From: Acephala macrosclerotiorum
Taxonomy: Eukaryota > Ascomycota > Leotiomycetes > Helotiales > Mollisiaceae
Assembly (NCBI GenBank): GCA_014904845.1
Contig: MU119260.1
Span: 124,001 to 188,000 of the forward strand
DNA length: 64,000 nucleotides
Direction: 5' to 3'
Shown here: positions 10,588 to 22,878 of the stretch, one piece after another
Position numbering within the stretch: position 1 is the stretch's first letter
Layout: each line of letters starts with the position of its first letter
Notes under the pieces: model-generated
The model's database searches: none
Seen by the model: the letters and a program-made list of their open reading frames with translations, nothing else
What the model was told of the DNA's origin: nothing
Translations under genes and position numbers: made by a program

Positions 10588-11646
10588 CTAACTTAAATCA
10601 TAACTTAACACCTTCCCACCCTCCCTATACGTCCCATTTACCGGGTTCTCAACCCCCCCGGTCGTCGTGATATACAACTTGCCCCCCTCTTCCACTCCAC
10701 CCCTTCCCCTTGCAACGGCCACGCTCGTTGGATTCGGCACCTCTGTACTGTTCAATCCACCCAACACGTGCTCCGGCATCCCTCCCTCTAACGGCACCCT
10801 GAAAACCAGATTCTCAGCCCCAGCAGTCAGATACGCCAACCCCGTCCCCTCAGCCAACGCAAAATCATCAGCCGCGATCCCCGTTGCTAACGCCTCAATC
10901 ACACTCGTATTCCTCAACTCCTCAACCGAAACTGGAACCCGATAAAACGTCCCTCTAGCTTGATTATCGAAATACACCCAAGCAATATCGGAATTCGGAC
11001 CAGGAGGCAAGACTCTCACACCATTGATACCAAGCGCGAAGCCCGGTCCCGGGTTTGAGAGTTCGAGTCCTTCGAGCAAGATTGAATATTTGCCAGTATT
11101 AACGTCGATAGCCCAGAGATATCCATTCACGGAATCAGCTGCTAGGATTAAACCTTTTTCTGCGGAGAGGGTGGAGAGGCCGTTGAGGAGGCCAGATTCT
11201 TTGATTAGAACTACTTTGTGGATTTGGGCGCCGGTGTTGGTTTCGTAGCTATAGGAAGATAAGTCTACAGTCCAGATTGAGAATGTTCCGTTTCCGATTG
11301 ATAGATGGGAAAGGGAGAAATTTCCGGCTATTAGGTGGAAGTTATTGGGTGTGGTTTCCGTGATGCCAAAGACGGCGAGGGAGGAAGAGAATGAATGGAT
11401 TAGGGTTGCGGTGGAGTTCGGTTGGGGGTCCATAATGTAGAGATCGGGTGTTGTGACGAGGTCGACGAGGATTTGGCCGTTGGAGCGGACGGCGATGTTT
11501 TCTACCCAGGTTGGATTGGGGAATTCATGGATGGTGTAGGGGTTTGGTGGCTTGGTGCCATGGTTACTAGAGCGGGTTTGAGGGACTGTGAAGGTTGATG
11601 CGAGGCTGAGGAGGGAAGCCAGCGCTAGGAGAGTTCCTGCACGCAT
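10588..11646 (-). CDS. Secreted six-bladed beta-propeller (SMP-30/gluconolactonase-like) protein
   Basis: Single exon, 352 aa, complete from ATG to TAA. Residues 1-18 form a typical signal peptide (basic MRAG, then Leu/Ala-rich). Several N-x-[ST] sites suggest N-glycosylation. Repeated segments such as WVENIAVRSNGQILVDL, GLSTLSAEKGLILAADS, GYLWAIDVNTGKYSIL and LYITTTGGVENPVNGT are blade-like strands of the SMP-30/gluconolactonase-type propeller. Secreted fungal relatives include sugar lactonase-like proteins and pericyclase-type enzymes of natural product clusters. Nothing around this copy (a sugar transporter on one side, empty DNA on the other) points to a biosynthetic cluster, so substrate and reaction are unknown. 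The gene lies tail to tail with the upstream transporter, 272 bp apart. Confidence 0.85.
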   Translation of the reverse strand: MRAGTLLALASLLSLASTFTVPQTRSSNHGTKPPNPYTIHEFPNPTWVENIAVRSNGQILVDLVTTPDLYIMDPQPNSTATLIHSFSSSLAVFGITETTPNNFHLIAGNFSLSHLSIGNGTFSIWTVDLSSYSYETNTGAQIHKVVLIKESGLLNGLSTLSAEKGLILAADSVNGYLWAIDVNTGKYSILLEGLELSNPGPGFALGINGVRVLPPGPNSDIAWVYFDNQARGTFYRVPVSVEELRNTSVIEALATGIAADDFALAEGTGLAYLTAGAENLVFRVPLEGGMPEHVLGGLNSTEVPNPTSVAVARGRGGVEEGGKLYITTTGGVENPVNGTYREGGKVLSYDLS

Positions 11647-14163
11647 CTTTGTTGGAGCTGGAGTGGATCTCTCTGAATGTTCCTAATTCGTTGGATCAAT
11701 GAAAACGAAGTATAATCAAAAAGAAAATGTATCGCAAAAACTTTGCTTCTGAAAGATCGAGAAGTTCTCTGGGCATATCTATATGATGGTTAGTGAGTAG
11801 GGCTGACATGACGTAAAATTAGATACATTATTGTGGGTAGAATTGCGAAGGAATTGGTGCATAGACTTACTCACCCGATACTCGTCTCGATTTCCGGGTC
11901 AGTCTAAACGATGCAGATCCCCGCCATTTGGGGTGGGATCGCTGGAGGTGAGCACTAAACTTCAAAAAGCACCACAAGTAGAGGATTGAATCAGGGTTGT
12001 TATTATGAGCGTCAACGGCTGTGCCTGCGCTAAATGCAGTAAATGGTCAATTGACTTCAGCCCTAAAGGTTCCTGAGGCATGATAGCGTCGTCGCAAGCG
12101 TTCGCAGTGCTATGAACGGAGGCTGCGCTAATCAGACTGCTTTGAAGTCCAACGCACGACTTCAAAAGTAAAAACAAAGGGTTGATGTACTATTCTGCAA
12201 GCAATTCTTGGCAGGATGGCTTTAATGTATTAAGAGTTCTGGCATGATTACCACGTCAAAATGCTGCAGACTGCAGCTCCTCACAGAATTTCGAAGCTCC
12301 TCGAGCTAATGAACTCCTTACAATGCTGGTAATAGGTAGGTAAGCGATTGTCAACTCATCAAAACTCTTGAAAAATAACAGTGCGATTTATATAGCAGGA
12401 TAATGTAGCAAAAGTGCAGGGAAGACGCGATTTTGTCTGCAACTGCAACTGGGTAACTCGCATATCAGCATATACGAGTATCTTGATTTGAGAATGAGCT
12501 CTCGCGAGAGAAGGCTTTGGAGATAGGCAAGAAGCGGTGATAAAGAGATTAACGAGAGCAACGAGATAATTAGTAACAGAAAAGATGAAGATAGACACAA
12601 AACGAAGTCTTGGTGATCGAGAGAGGTGGTCTGAAACATTGCTTCGGAGCTATCGACTCAGTAAATAGCAGTAGAATGACTTCATCGTAGAAAGTCCCCT
12701 CGAAAGAAAAGCTAGACTTCAGAAGTCAGTAATACTGATCTCAAAGGAGTACGGTGTTGTGATGATCCTTAAGCTTCTGCTTTGGCAATGCTGAAGGAAG
12801 GAGTTGAAGGAGCCTTCGAAAGCGGATGACCGAATGCGGTTACTGTAGAGCCTCGGTTCAAGCCGTTGTGTAGACCTCGCCTCCTCGAATTATTCCTCGC
12901 CACTTCATTTATTTTCCCAAACTTCACAATTACCCAATACGACGGCATGCCGCATTTGCAAAGGTACAAGCATCCAGGGTGATTCCGTTTGCGATTTCCT
13001 GTTCCATCAGGCGACGCCCTTGAGCGCAATCTCTCTTATCAATCGGCAAGCCTAAGACAGCATACGAGGGACCTCGATCGGTTGAGCGAAAAGAAGCCAG
13101 CGGCTCTGACGGGCTTCGAGAACGTTGCACAAAGTTGCACAAGCGGTCTTGGGTTGACCCGATACAATCTACGTCGAACCAATGGATCATGCTGTCTCAC
13201 CGTCCTCCCTCTTTTCATTCAGACGAACACGCCCAGTCGGATGGTGATTGGTCAATGTCACGACGTGCAGTCCAACTTTTTGCATGCGACTACACGTGAT
13301 AGCCCAGCAGATGTGATCACCAATGAGCAGACTTTAGGTTGCCTCCCGTCTGTTGGACCATCTATCTCTAACGAAACCCACAACTGTCTTCATGGCATCA
13401 TGTGCTGCCGTCTTCAGGTTTCTTCCCTCTATACTACCGTATGGGATCCAATTGCAGGGGCTCTTGCTCAATCTAATTGTGGCAACCATGCATCCTTTTA
13501 TCCAGGCCAAGCTGGACTCTGCCCATGTTCCTGCCGAGGCTCTGCGTCCCAACGGAGAGGAAACCGGGCAAGCGACGATGTTGATGTTCAGTCAGCGCAG
13601 ACGAGGCCAAGAAGGCTCCATTTCTGTGGAACAAGTCCAACAAGGGACGTCCTCAAAGGTACCGCTTCGTTTGGGCGGGTTCTTCATTCCGCGTCAAATA
13701 TGGACGACAGCCCTCGATTGTTGTGCACGACTTCAAATGAAGTTGATCGTTTAGGAAAGTTAAAAGGCACTCTCCTCAATTTAAATTTTGTGAGGGGTTG
13801 AGCAATCGACGCAGCTTCATTTGTGGAAACCTCTTGTACGAAGTACGCAGGATGAGTCGCACCAGAGTTGACCCCTGGTCCCAAATATCGCAAGGCACAC
13901 CATACAGGGATGTGCGATGGAGAAGCTGCCCGAAAATCCGGGGTGGTCGAGAGTTAAGCCTCTTCGAGCATGACAGCTTACCGTTCCGTGGGGCAACTGC
14001 GCTGATGGCTGCACCGCCGTGATTTTCGACAGGGCCCAGAGTTGGATGCATGCCACATAAAGGTACCGAAAGCCCTGCGCGATGGGGATCTTGAACGACA
14101 TCAATCGATTGGCAAGTCCAATAACCTTCATCCGAAGGAATTCTGTATCCCTTGTTGCCCGCC
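11647..14163. other. 2.5-kb intergenic region without a supported gene
   Basis: Open frames up to 270 codons occur (for example 12989-13801 +), but none resembles a known family, shows domain-like composition or joins to others through good introns. A CCAAT-type box (GATTGGTCAATG) lies near 13245. The last part, before 14164, is presumably promoter and leader of the next transporter. An old decayed gene is possible. Confidence 0.5.
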
Positions 14164-16066
14164 ATGAATCGTCTGGATCTGCCAGAGCTGGACAAGTATG
14201 ATAATGACCATTACATGGTCGAAAATATCGGCCCACACGGTCTTGATCTGGTAGGAGCCGAAAAGTGGTGTTTTGCTTGAAGGGTGCTGACAATGCCATG
14301 TAGCAAAAACATGCGGAAGTCGAGGTCAAGATCATTAGGGGAAATGAGGCATTCAATGAGGCGATGATAAGGGAGCCACCGCGGCCATGGACTCTCTCGA
14401 CCATGCAGTTATATGCCGCATGTTTCATTGGATTCTTTTGCGCGACCATGAATGGATACGATGGATCCTTAATCAACAACCTGCTGGCCGATAAAGCATT
14501 TCTGGAATACTACCATGGAGAGAATGCCGGTATTTGGGCTGGAATTGTGACTTCGATGTACCAGATTGGTGGAGTGGTCTCGCTGCCTTTTGTCGGACCT
14601 GCCGCAGATACGTTTGGAAGACGATTCGGAATGTGGATAGGATGCGTGCTGATCATCATTGGGACAGTCATCCAAGGACTTGCAAGTCAAGCTGAGGGTG
14701 TGAAGCAGTTCATGGGAGGTCGATTCTTGCTAGGTTTTGGGGTCAACATCGCGTCAGCAGCGGGACCGATGTACGTCGTCGAAGTATCCCATCCGGCTTA
14801 CCGCGGTATTGTAACGGCTATCTTCAACACCTTTTGGTTTACAGGATCGATAATTGCCAGTGGAGTCGCACGAGGAGGTGCCAGTCTTCCGGGAAACACC
14901 TCTTGGAGACTCATCATCTGGATCCAACTCATGTTCGCTTGTATTATCTTCGGCGCCGCATACTTCCTTCCCGAGTCGCCAAGATGGCTCTATGTGAACA
15001 ACAAGCAAGAAGCGTCCAAAGCTATGCTCACCAAATTCCATGGCGAGGGAAATCCAGACAGCGAGTGGGTGAAGCTGCAGTTGAACGAATATGAGGAACT
15101 GCTTGAGATGGACGGAGCAGATAAGCGTTGGTGGGATTACAGAGCCCTGTTCAAGACCAAGTCTACCCGTTACAGATTGTTCTGTAACGTGGCTGTCGTG
15201 ATCTTTGGTCAATGGGCTGGCAATGGTGCGCATACCTAATCCAATTTCACTCCACTGCTGATCACCTGACAGCCGTACTTTCTTATTTCATGAGCAAAGT
15301 CCTCGACACCATCGGTATCACCAGTGAGATCGGCCAAGCAAACGTCATCCTGATAAACAACTGTCAGCAATTCTGCTGGGCTCTCCTGGGCGCCAATCTG
15401 GTCGATAGAATCGGTCGACGACCCCTCCTCCTCTTCTCTAACGCAGGCTGCTGCATCGTCTGGCTTGCCATGACTGTTTCCGCAGCTGCATATCAGAGAT
15501 CCATTCCAGGCGTAACAGCTGACAATCCTAAGGGAACTGGAGTTGGTACCGATAATGTTGCTGGGACTGTGTGTTTGGTTTTCATCTTCATCTTTGGAGC
15601 TGTGTATTCGGTGGGCTTTACGCCATTACAAGCACTTTATCCTGTTGAGGTGTTGTCATTCGAGATGAGAGCTAAAGGCATGGGTTTTGCTGGATTTGCA
15701 ACAGCTGCTGGTACGTCTTCTACTCCTGGCGAGGAAATCAATATTGACGAAGTCTAGCTCAAATGCTCAATCAATTCGCCTGGCCAGTTTCCATGGACAA
15801 AATTGGTTGGAAAACCTACATTATCTTCACGGTATGGTGTGGTGTGCAGACAATAGTGATATATTTCTTCATTCCTGAGACGAGGAACAGGACGGTATGT
15901 CCCCTTCCCTGACGCAAAACTGAACTGTAGCTGACGGGTCTTTGTCCTTTAGCTCGAAGAATTGGACGAGATTTTCAACTCGTCGGATCCAGTCGCGGCC
16001 TCTATTGCGAAGAAGAGGTTGGGTTTCGACGCTTATGGAGAGGTCGTCAATATCCAGGATATCTGA
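14164..16066 (+). CDS. MFS sugar transporter (lactose permease/hexose transporter type)
   Basis: Five exons: 14164-14250, 14304-15225, 15273-15710, 15758-15894 and 15953-16066, giving 565 aa with all junctions in frame. Motifs in order: NGYDGSLINNLL in TM1, DTFGRRFG between TM2 and TM3, GGRFLLGFGVN, a PESPRWLY loop after TM6, DRIGRRPLLL, and PETRNRTLEELDEIF after TM12. This is the complete signature of the fungal sugar porter family (TC 2.A.1.1). The closest subgroup by these motifs is the lactose/galactose permease-like set. It acts in the plasma membrane. The N-terminal 60 residues are acidic and cytosolic. It is the second transporter of this superfamily within 8 kb, but the two differ in exon layout and motifs and are not a recent tandem duplication. 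No defect is seen. Confidence 0.93.
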
Positions 16067-17535
16067 TCAACCACCCCACTTCAAACCCGCTTTTCACTCG
16101 CCTTTTATCATGATCACTATCACCGACACACCAACATCGCTACCCGGTACCCCTCTCGTACCCACCCTCATACACAACAACCCTCAAGTACGATATCGTC
16201 TGCCCCGAGAAGACAGAGTTGATTTTGCCTCCGTGGAGGCCAGGCGAGAAAGAAGTTAACGGAGGAAAGGATATACCCCGGATGACCTCGATGTGATGTC
16301 AGGTGCTGCTAGGAAGCAGGACCTGGAGAAAGGAAAGAGAAAAGCATACGGATTCCGGAAGGACAACTATCAGTAGCATGATCTCTTGAATGCATTTCCT
16401 CGCAGCGAGGAAGGAGCGGGAGAAGGTGGCGTCTTTTGACAGGTTGTATCAGCGTTGGTGTTGGTGTTGGTGTTGGTGTTGGTGATAGTGGACCGAGTGT
16501 CGATTGTTTGAGTTGGGATGGTACATTTGTACATAGGCTGTCCATTTGAAGTGGAACAATCTAGTGTTTAACTGACTGTCATCCCCAACGTACATAATGA
16601 CAGTTCTAATGATCAATTGTGCAAAGTCCCAAGTGGAGATAAAAATCAAGTTTGGTCGTTGGCTTAGTGGCGAGTTCCTCAATCCTATCGCTGCTTGCTC
16701 TTTCGACGGCCTCGGTGTTCATGCTCTTCAATGGTTCGCATAGTGCTGGATTCCGTTTGTCGATCGTTGCATGACGTTTGGCTTTGCTTTCTTCTCGTAT
16801 TCTTCCTTGATCTGAAACCATCCCTCACGTATTTTGTTTACAGTCTGTCCGATAGTTACAGTAGTAGCAAAGTTTGCTGACCTATTGCTTCTCGTAACTC
16901 CATCGAGTGACTGGATGCTTATGCTCTTTTGGAAGATTGGCGGTGGGAATGTCAGCCTTGCAAAATGGCAAGCACATGGATCGAAGAATGTGTTGCTGTC
17001 AATGAGAAAGTCTTTGGGCGACGAAGAGCTTTAACAGAGCGATCGAAAGATATGGAGAAGTGGTAACTCTGAAACATGCAGTGGTCGCTCGTGCAAACAA
17101 GGCTGGAGCGGAGCACGAGAGCCTATCGTTCCTGCATCCTCGAGCGACTATAAAACAGCCGATGTGAAGCAAATGATTAGATTGAGGCTCATCTCGTCGC
17201 TGTGGCGTTCCTTCAGGCATGGACTCCCGTTGGAGAAGGAAATATACGCTCTCTGGGGCGCAAAGCCGCTGCACGGAGAGCGACGAGATCCTTGTCAGAG
17301 CGATGGAGGGGTATTTCTCGTCAGTTTTTACTGGTTGCTGGCCCCTATATCGACCTCACTACCCACGGCGTTGGGCTTTGTGGCCGAGAGACGCGTGAAG
17401 GCACAGGTGAACGCGTCGAACTGTCAAATGCTTGAAATCCAACAATATTGAGTTAGAATCTGTATAAATTCTCCATTTTCCCTTCGTAAATTCTACCAAT
17501 GCTCTCTAAATTTTACATACAACATAGCTCACACA
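16067..17535. other. Intergenic region without a supported gene
   Basis: 1.47 kb between two genes on the same strand. Apart from a short hexanucleotide repeat it holds only short open frames. A TATA-like TGTATAAATT near 17460 sits about 75 bp upstream of the next start codon and may belong to its promoter. Confidence 0.5.
16454..16483 (+). repeat. Microsatellite (GTTGGT)x5
   Basis: Five perfect copies of GTTGGT in non-coding DNA. Confidence 0.95.
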
Positions 17536-20239
17536 ATGGCAGACGTAAATGGTATATTCTCCATGATGTCTGCGACTTCGACCAAGCCATCTGCTGAGAA
17601 CGACCAGCGTGTGCTCGATACTAGCTACTTTCAGCACCTCGACTTCCTCGATCCATTGGCCCTGGAGCCATTGCTTCCTGGAGCGGCGAGAACTGAAACT
17701 TTGAGCAGTCAGCCTTTTTACCCCCCTGCTCCAGCCCTATCTGGGCAGATTGCTGGCCTTACTTTTGATTTTTCTGATACGAACACCATTGCTAGCGTAA
17801 TTGACACAGAGTTACATGGCGTGAGTTGCACAGCAATTTTGTCCGAATTCCCATGAATTGTAGGCTGACTTGGTATCATTAGGATCCATCGTATTGTTCG
17901 CCTTCACTGGCTTCGTTGGACCCTATCAGACCCGCGACGCCGCCACTAAGCTATGTGCATGGAACGACGAAAGAACTTTGCGAACGTACTCCTACTATAC
18001 CTCAAGGGAGTCCCGAGAAACCGAGACAACTACCCCTTTTTCACTACTGGACAAGAGACCCATACTACAGTGAGCCCCTGGCTGCTGAGTCGCCTTCTGC
18101 AAGCAACAACATACTTGAGTCTACACCACCTTTAGAGCGCCTGCATGAGGAAATTTACATTCAGCAAAGTACTGTCCCGACATATGATCCAGTCCTAGCT
18201 ATAGAGACGCGTGGAAACGTCTCGTTGGAGAGTACTGAATATCCCGAGGCTGGGAACGGTGTTACTTCCTCGGTATCCAACCGTGTTTCCTCTCTGATAT
18301 ATCTCCATGACAAGATACAGCGCAATCCCCATCCCTGTGTTGAATGTTCCTTTGCTCGTGTCAAGGTAAGCTATCACTACCAAATTGAACGAATAAATCT
18401 TAAATTGGTGCAGTGCGATAGTCTCCCAGGACAGCCATGTACGCGCTGCACGAAGCTTTTGTTCGAGGCTCGAACGAACCCTACACCTATGCTCGGCGCA
18501 AACGCGGGAGAATCACGCTCTTTCATCCTTCGGGTCATGTTCTTTGACATGCGTAGGTGCAATGCCCCACGAGTCAGATCCATGTCCTAATGTATGATGC
18601 AGAAGCCACACAGGGGCTGCTTTCCTCACTTAGAGACGAAGCAGGAAAGCTCAGCCATCTTCAACATGGCACAACACTAGAGAGTCTTTTTACCGACCCA
18701 ATAGTGTGCCACATGGCAAGCTCAACTGCCCCATCCCATCACGGATGGACTACTGGCGTCAAAGTGATCATTAAACATCTCGCAACCACCCGAAGTGCTC
18801 AGTCCGATGCAGCGTCAGCTAAAGTGGATTTCCCAGAGCCTGGGCTGGATGTGTGTCAACTGGATGAATTCATTGACCTTGCGCCTCGGATGAAAAAACT
18901 TGAAAATGTTGGACAATACGAGGTATGTCAAGTACTTGACATTCCAAAGCATCCTCTAATCAAGAACAGCAAGGGATTATCTCAGCGACTCTCAAGATAG
19001 CAGATTACCTGGGGATACTGTTCAATTGGAATGCAAATACCGTTTCCTTTCAGCAGGGTTCTTGCGGATGCACTCGAGCTGAAGCAAAGAACATTGTGCT
19101 GGAGACAGCATACGCAATGGCCCACAGGATTCAGGACCTAATGAAGAAGATGGTGTTTGAGGTCAACAAATCCGTGACAAACCGTCAAGACCCGAAGCAC
19201 GACCCGGCAACGATTTCTTGCGCACTTTGGATCATTTATTCGTCGTTGAACAAATTCCAGAAATTGGCTTGGGATGCAAAAAGCCTTCAAAACTTGGTGA
19301 GTTATAGTACCAACCCTTTAACATTAAGTGAAATTTGATATCAAATAGAAAAAGTTTCTTAATGGTTTGCACGAGCGCGCCGGAGGTGCCATAGCCTCAA
19401 TTGAGCACTACAGAAGAGAGGTCGCATTCAATGTATGCTGCAAAAAGAGCGCAAATCTCCAGGCGTACAAAAATCTGGTTGTGGCCAAGAAAGTACCCAG
19501 GGCTGCCACAGCTTTCACATACGAGCGTTTCCGCCCTGTGTCATACATGCTTGGAATGATGCCTACGTTGTAAGAAGCACAGCTTTTTGTTCATTTGTCT
19601 CGGTCATCTGACAAGAGAGCTAGTTCCCATGAGCAATCATACACGGATGTCCTCGAGAATAGTGTTGCCGATAATGACTACTTGTACGACGAGTCTGTCC
19701 CGTACTTAGAAAGACAGCCTCAGGAAACAGGATCTCTCTCAGGGCTTACGCATGAGAACTTACAGAAGTTTGATCTAAGGAAGCCTAGAATAGCGTACAC
19801 TAGCTCTCTCACTTCCACCGCACCAACAACGGCCTCTGTCTGCATTGAAAGCCAAACCGAAATGAGACCATCACCATCCCTTGCTAGGAATCCTAGCAGT
19901 CACGACAACACAGATCTGAGTCCAGACGATGACAAAGACCACGCTGAAAGGTTGAGGTACTCAGGAATCGACAACGTTGCGGATAAGATCTATCGCATCC
20001 GATTCGAACTGGCTAAGTTAAAAAAACGAAAACAACTCGCCAGACCAGAGGACGACGCCGGCTGTGTCGACGGCGATAGGCATGACCCTTGGTATGGAAT
20101 ACCCGAGCCTGTCGGCCCTTCCGTGGAGCAAGAGAGAGTATCCTTAGCAGCGAAAGCAGCGAAAAGATTGGAGTCATCCGCATGGTCGTCAGATAATGGG
20201 TTGCAACAAAAGAAGAAGCGACAACGTTCAACAAAGTAG
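17536..20239 (+). CDS. Zn2Cys6-like transcription factor with imperfect zinc cluster
   Basis: Seven exons by hand: 17536-17820, 17883-18365, 18414-18552, 18603-18922, 18970-19296, 19349-19569 and 19618-20239, giving 798 aa, all in frame with GT-AG junctions. The cluster lies at the exon 2/3 join: C247-x2-C250-x6-C257-x7-C265-x2-C268. A sixth Cys at the expected distance (6-8 residues on) is missing in this frame. The intron splits the cluster before C257. Downstream, residues such as CGCTRAEAKNIVLETAYAMAHRIQ and a basic, acidic-patch C terminus fit a fungal regulator but match no family I can name. Intron 3 (18553-18602) is required to keep the frame and has a strong GTAGGT donor and CTAAT branch point. 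It could be a diverged regulator or one in decay. Target genes are unknown. Confidence 0.65.
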
Positions 20240-21053
20240 GAACACGGCGACGTACCTTCACTTGCGAAATTGAAACAGCAAGTCCTAGCTTGGCAAAGCC
20301 GTCGAAGAGAATTCGAAGAGAAGTAACAGCAGAATCCAATTGCAAGAACGCCATAAGCTGAACCAAAACCCACACCCAAGATAATCATCAAATCTCTGTC
20401 AGACTAGAATTAGGCGCTTGCCTGCTTGGATCTCCCTTCTATGGGCCAAGCCAGTGCGGCGAACCATCAACAAAAGTCATCATGCATCCAGAAAACGACA
20501 ATTATTATACCTTATTATCTTATTCAACTCCTATGGCCTGTCCCTAGCCAGCAAAATTTTGTATAATACAAGTCAACGCCCATTAATAAATAGCCCATGA
20601 TGCTCAGCCAGCCATAGGCAAACAAAGACCCTATATGCAATGCAATGCAATGCATATTATACAGTTGAGAAATTTTATTGACCGTGACTCATTTCATCGT
20701 CACCTCTCCTCAAAAAGGTATGTATGTATCTTACACTTCTCCAATAGAATCGTGTGCCTGCTTAACTTCCATTAAAACCATCTCTACTCCACTCTTCTTC
20801 TGCTGCCTCTCCACTCTTCTTCTGCTGCCTCTCCACTCTCTCTTGCTCAGATGGGCAATCGAAATGCCTTTGTTGCATTTCCAAACGCTGTTGGCGCTCC
20901 CGTTCTGTGGCTTGGATTTGTTGGTATAGCTCGTAAGGATGAACTTGTTTTTGCGGATTGGGATTCGATTGTCGGTTTGCGTTTGCGTTCCTTGTGATGA
21001 ATTAGATGTGATGTCCGGTTACATCGATGATGCTGGTTGGATGGATGGGTGCT
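20240..21053. other. Intergenic region between convergent genes
   Basis: 3' sides of two converging genes. It contains a TGCAA repeat (about 20636-20653) and a 22-bp tandem repeat. No gene is seen. Confidence 0.55.
20789..20840 (+). repeat. 22-bp tandem repeat, 2.4 copies
   Basis: Unit CCACTCTTCTTCTGCTGCCT plus CT, two exact copies at 20789-20810 and 20811-20832, then a partial third. Pyrimidine-rich. Confidence 0.9.
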
Positions 21054-22878
21054 TCAAGCTCCAATCCGCACATACCCCTGTACGACTTGACTCTCGATTC
21101 CCTCCATGCCTCTGCTGTGTCCTTGCTGTCCGTTTCCATTCGTGAGACGGAAGTTGGCGGATTGGGAAGCCATGGGAGCTTCTGGTGCTCTGCCTTGTTG
21201 AGGAGGAGCATCAGACATCTCGACATAAGAGTCATCCTCCTCCATATCCGCATCTGCGTCTGCGTCCGCATCACTGCCTATCCCGTCCATGCCGTTTGTG
21301 ATTCCGTTCCCATTTGTTGTCGCATGGTTCATTTGTATCGTAGGTGCAGCATTCGAACTCGATGAATGAGGTGGGGCGGAGGATTCTCCGCTCAGACTTC
21401 GCTGTCCACTCAATCCACCACCTCCCCTCGCCTGCTTCACAACTCCTTTCCAACGGCCCATAGCTCGCTCAACAGCAGTGTCGAGCTGCACGTTCCGATC
21501 CATGAGACTGAACCCCACTACTTGAGCATTCATGCCCATTTCTCCAAGTGAATTCATCAACTCCTTATCAAAGGGCATTGTTATGGGCGGATTGATCTTA
21601 AATTCCCGCGGATGTTGTAGCCTTGATAGCTCGTCAACTTGGAGTCTCAGATGTGCTGTTTCTTGTTGTGCGAACTCCTTCTCCTTTTTGAGCTTGGTCG
21701 CTTCTTCTGATTTCCGCCCAACACTTCGAGCTAGTTCCAACGTCCATATCTCTGAACGCTTTTGTGCGGGCAGAGAATTCCAATGTCCGAATACAGCATG
21801 TAGATGTTCGTTTATCTTCGTTTCGAGCTCGCTAGCTTCTGATTCTGCTCGAGCAGTGATCTCCGCTAGGTCATTGGTGTCGAATAGGTTGGGCGGAGGG
21901 GGATAGGAGAGATCATCTGGGCGGCTAGTCGTGGCGATCGCGCAGGAGATACGGTAGCGGTGGAATTCCGCGATGAAATGGGAGCGGAGAGCTTGGTATT
22001 GTACGTCTGAGGGAGGGAGAATCGACCAAGATGTGCTTGTCGGTATGGGGGAGGCGGTATGGAGAGTCAGCGGCGGCGGAAGGCAGTGGAGGCAGAGGGC
22101 GGGAAAGTCGAGAGTAAGAGGATTATAGTCAAAGATAGCGGGACCTTCGATTCGTTGTCTGTTCACGCGAGTCAGTAGATGTAAAGTAGAATTTAGGGCG
22201 AAGATAAATATACTTTGCTGCTCGTATGGACCCCAACAATTCTCGTAAGGCCAGCTCAGCAGCTTTGGCATTGTCTAGGGCGTCCATCATCTTCTGCTTC
22301 TGCTCGAATGTAGTCTTCGCCAGCATCTGCTTGCTCACAGATCTGCTTCTGGGCTCCATCCTTCTAGCTGCGTCCCTATCTTCCCCGTCCCAGCTTCGAG
22401 CGTCACTATTGTTCCTAGGCGCAGGAATGTGGTTCATAACACCTGTAGATTCCCATGTCCCCTTGTTTATAAAGAAACTCGGTTTGCCCCTATAGTTGAC
22501 CGAATCCACTGGGCCATTATCCTCCCTCCTTAGACTTGGAGATCTGTTCCCCCGTCTTTCTGACTCCGGGCGCGGACTCCTTCTCTCTTGAGCTCCAGGC
22601 GTGCCCGCAGGCGTAGAATCTTCTCTCCTCGACGTCGAATTCCTTGGTTGTCTCCTTGTGATATGCCCTCGAAGTTTTCTGATCTCCACAACATCGTGTA
22701 TGCCATCTGCCGGTTTTGGATTCTTCTCCTTTATGTAGAGGTCGAGATGCCGGCCGAGGGACGACGATGTGAATTGCTGACTGCAGAAAGGACAGGCCTT
22801 GTCTTTCGGTGCAGAGGTCTTGGAACCGTTGACTGAGGTATCAGCATTGGATCCAGGGGTACCCATTTGCTCGGCCAT
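21054..22878 (-). CDS. UBZ-like zinc knuckle and coiled-coil protein, function unknown
   Basis: Two exons, 22214-22878 and 21054-22158, joined through a 55-nt intron (K|QRIEGPAIFDYNPLTLDFP), 589 aa. The N terminus has CPFC at C29 and C32, then H44 in LGRHLDLY. This is the C-x2-C-x11-H-x3-C layout of a UBZ4/Rad18-type zinc knuckle, except that the last ligand is Tyr48. A long basic Ser/Arg-rich linker follows (RRQPRNSTSRR), then a helical region ending the first exon. The second exon has a predicted coiled coil (ARAESEASELETKINEHL and KLKKEKEFAQQETAHLRLQ). The C terminus is low-complexity, with an (DA)n run and an acidic EEDD patch. It looks like a conserved ascomycete protein, possibly nuclear. 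The ubiquitin-binding role is inference from the knuckle only. Confidence 0.8.

Noticed and set aside
12989..13801. 270-codon open frame on the plus strand
   Set aside because: Composition is not protein-like (many Cys, Arg and Ser without pattern), no family resemblance, no supporting introns, and overlapping open frames on the other strand are equally long.
13817..14479. 220-codon minus-strand frame
   Set aside because: It overlaps the first two exons of the sugar transporter, whose coding evidence is far stronger. Treated as a shadow.
8430..20239. A sugar-utilisation gene cluster (two transporters plus a Zn2Cys6 gene)
   Set aside because: No glycoside hydrolase or catabolic gene lies among them, and 2.5-kb and 1.5-kb empty stretches separate them; proximity alone is weak evidence.
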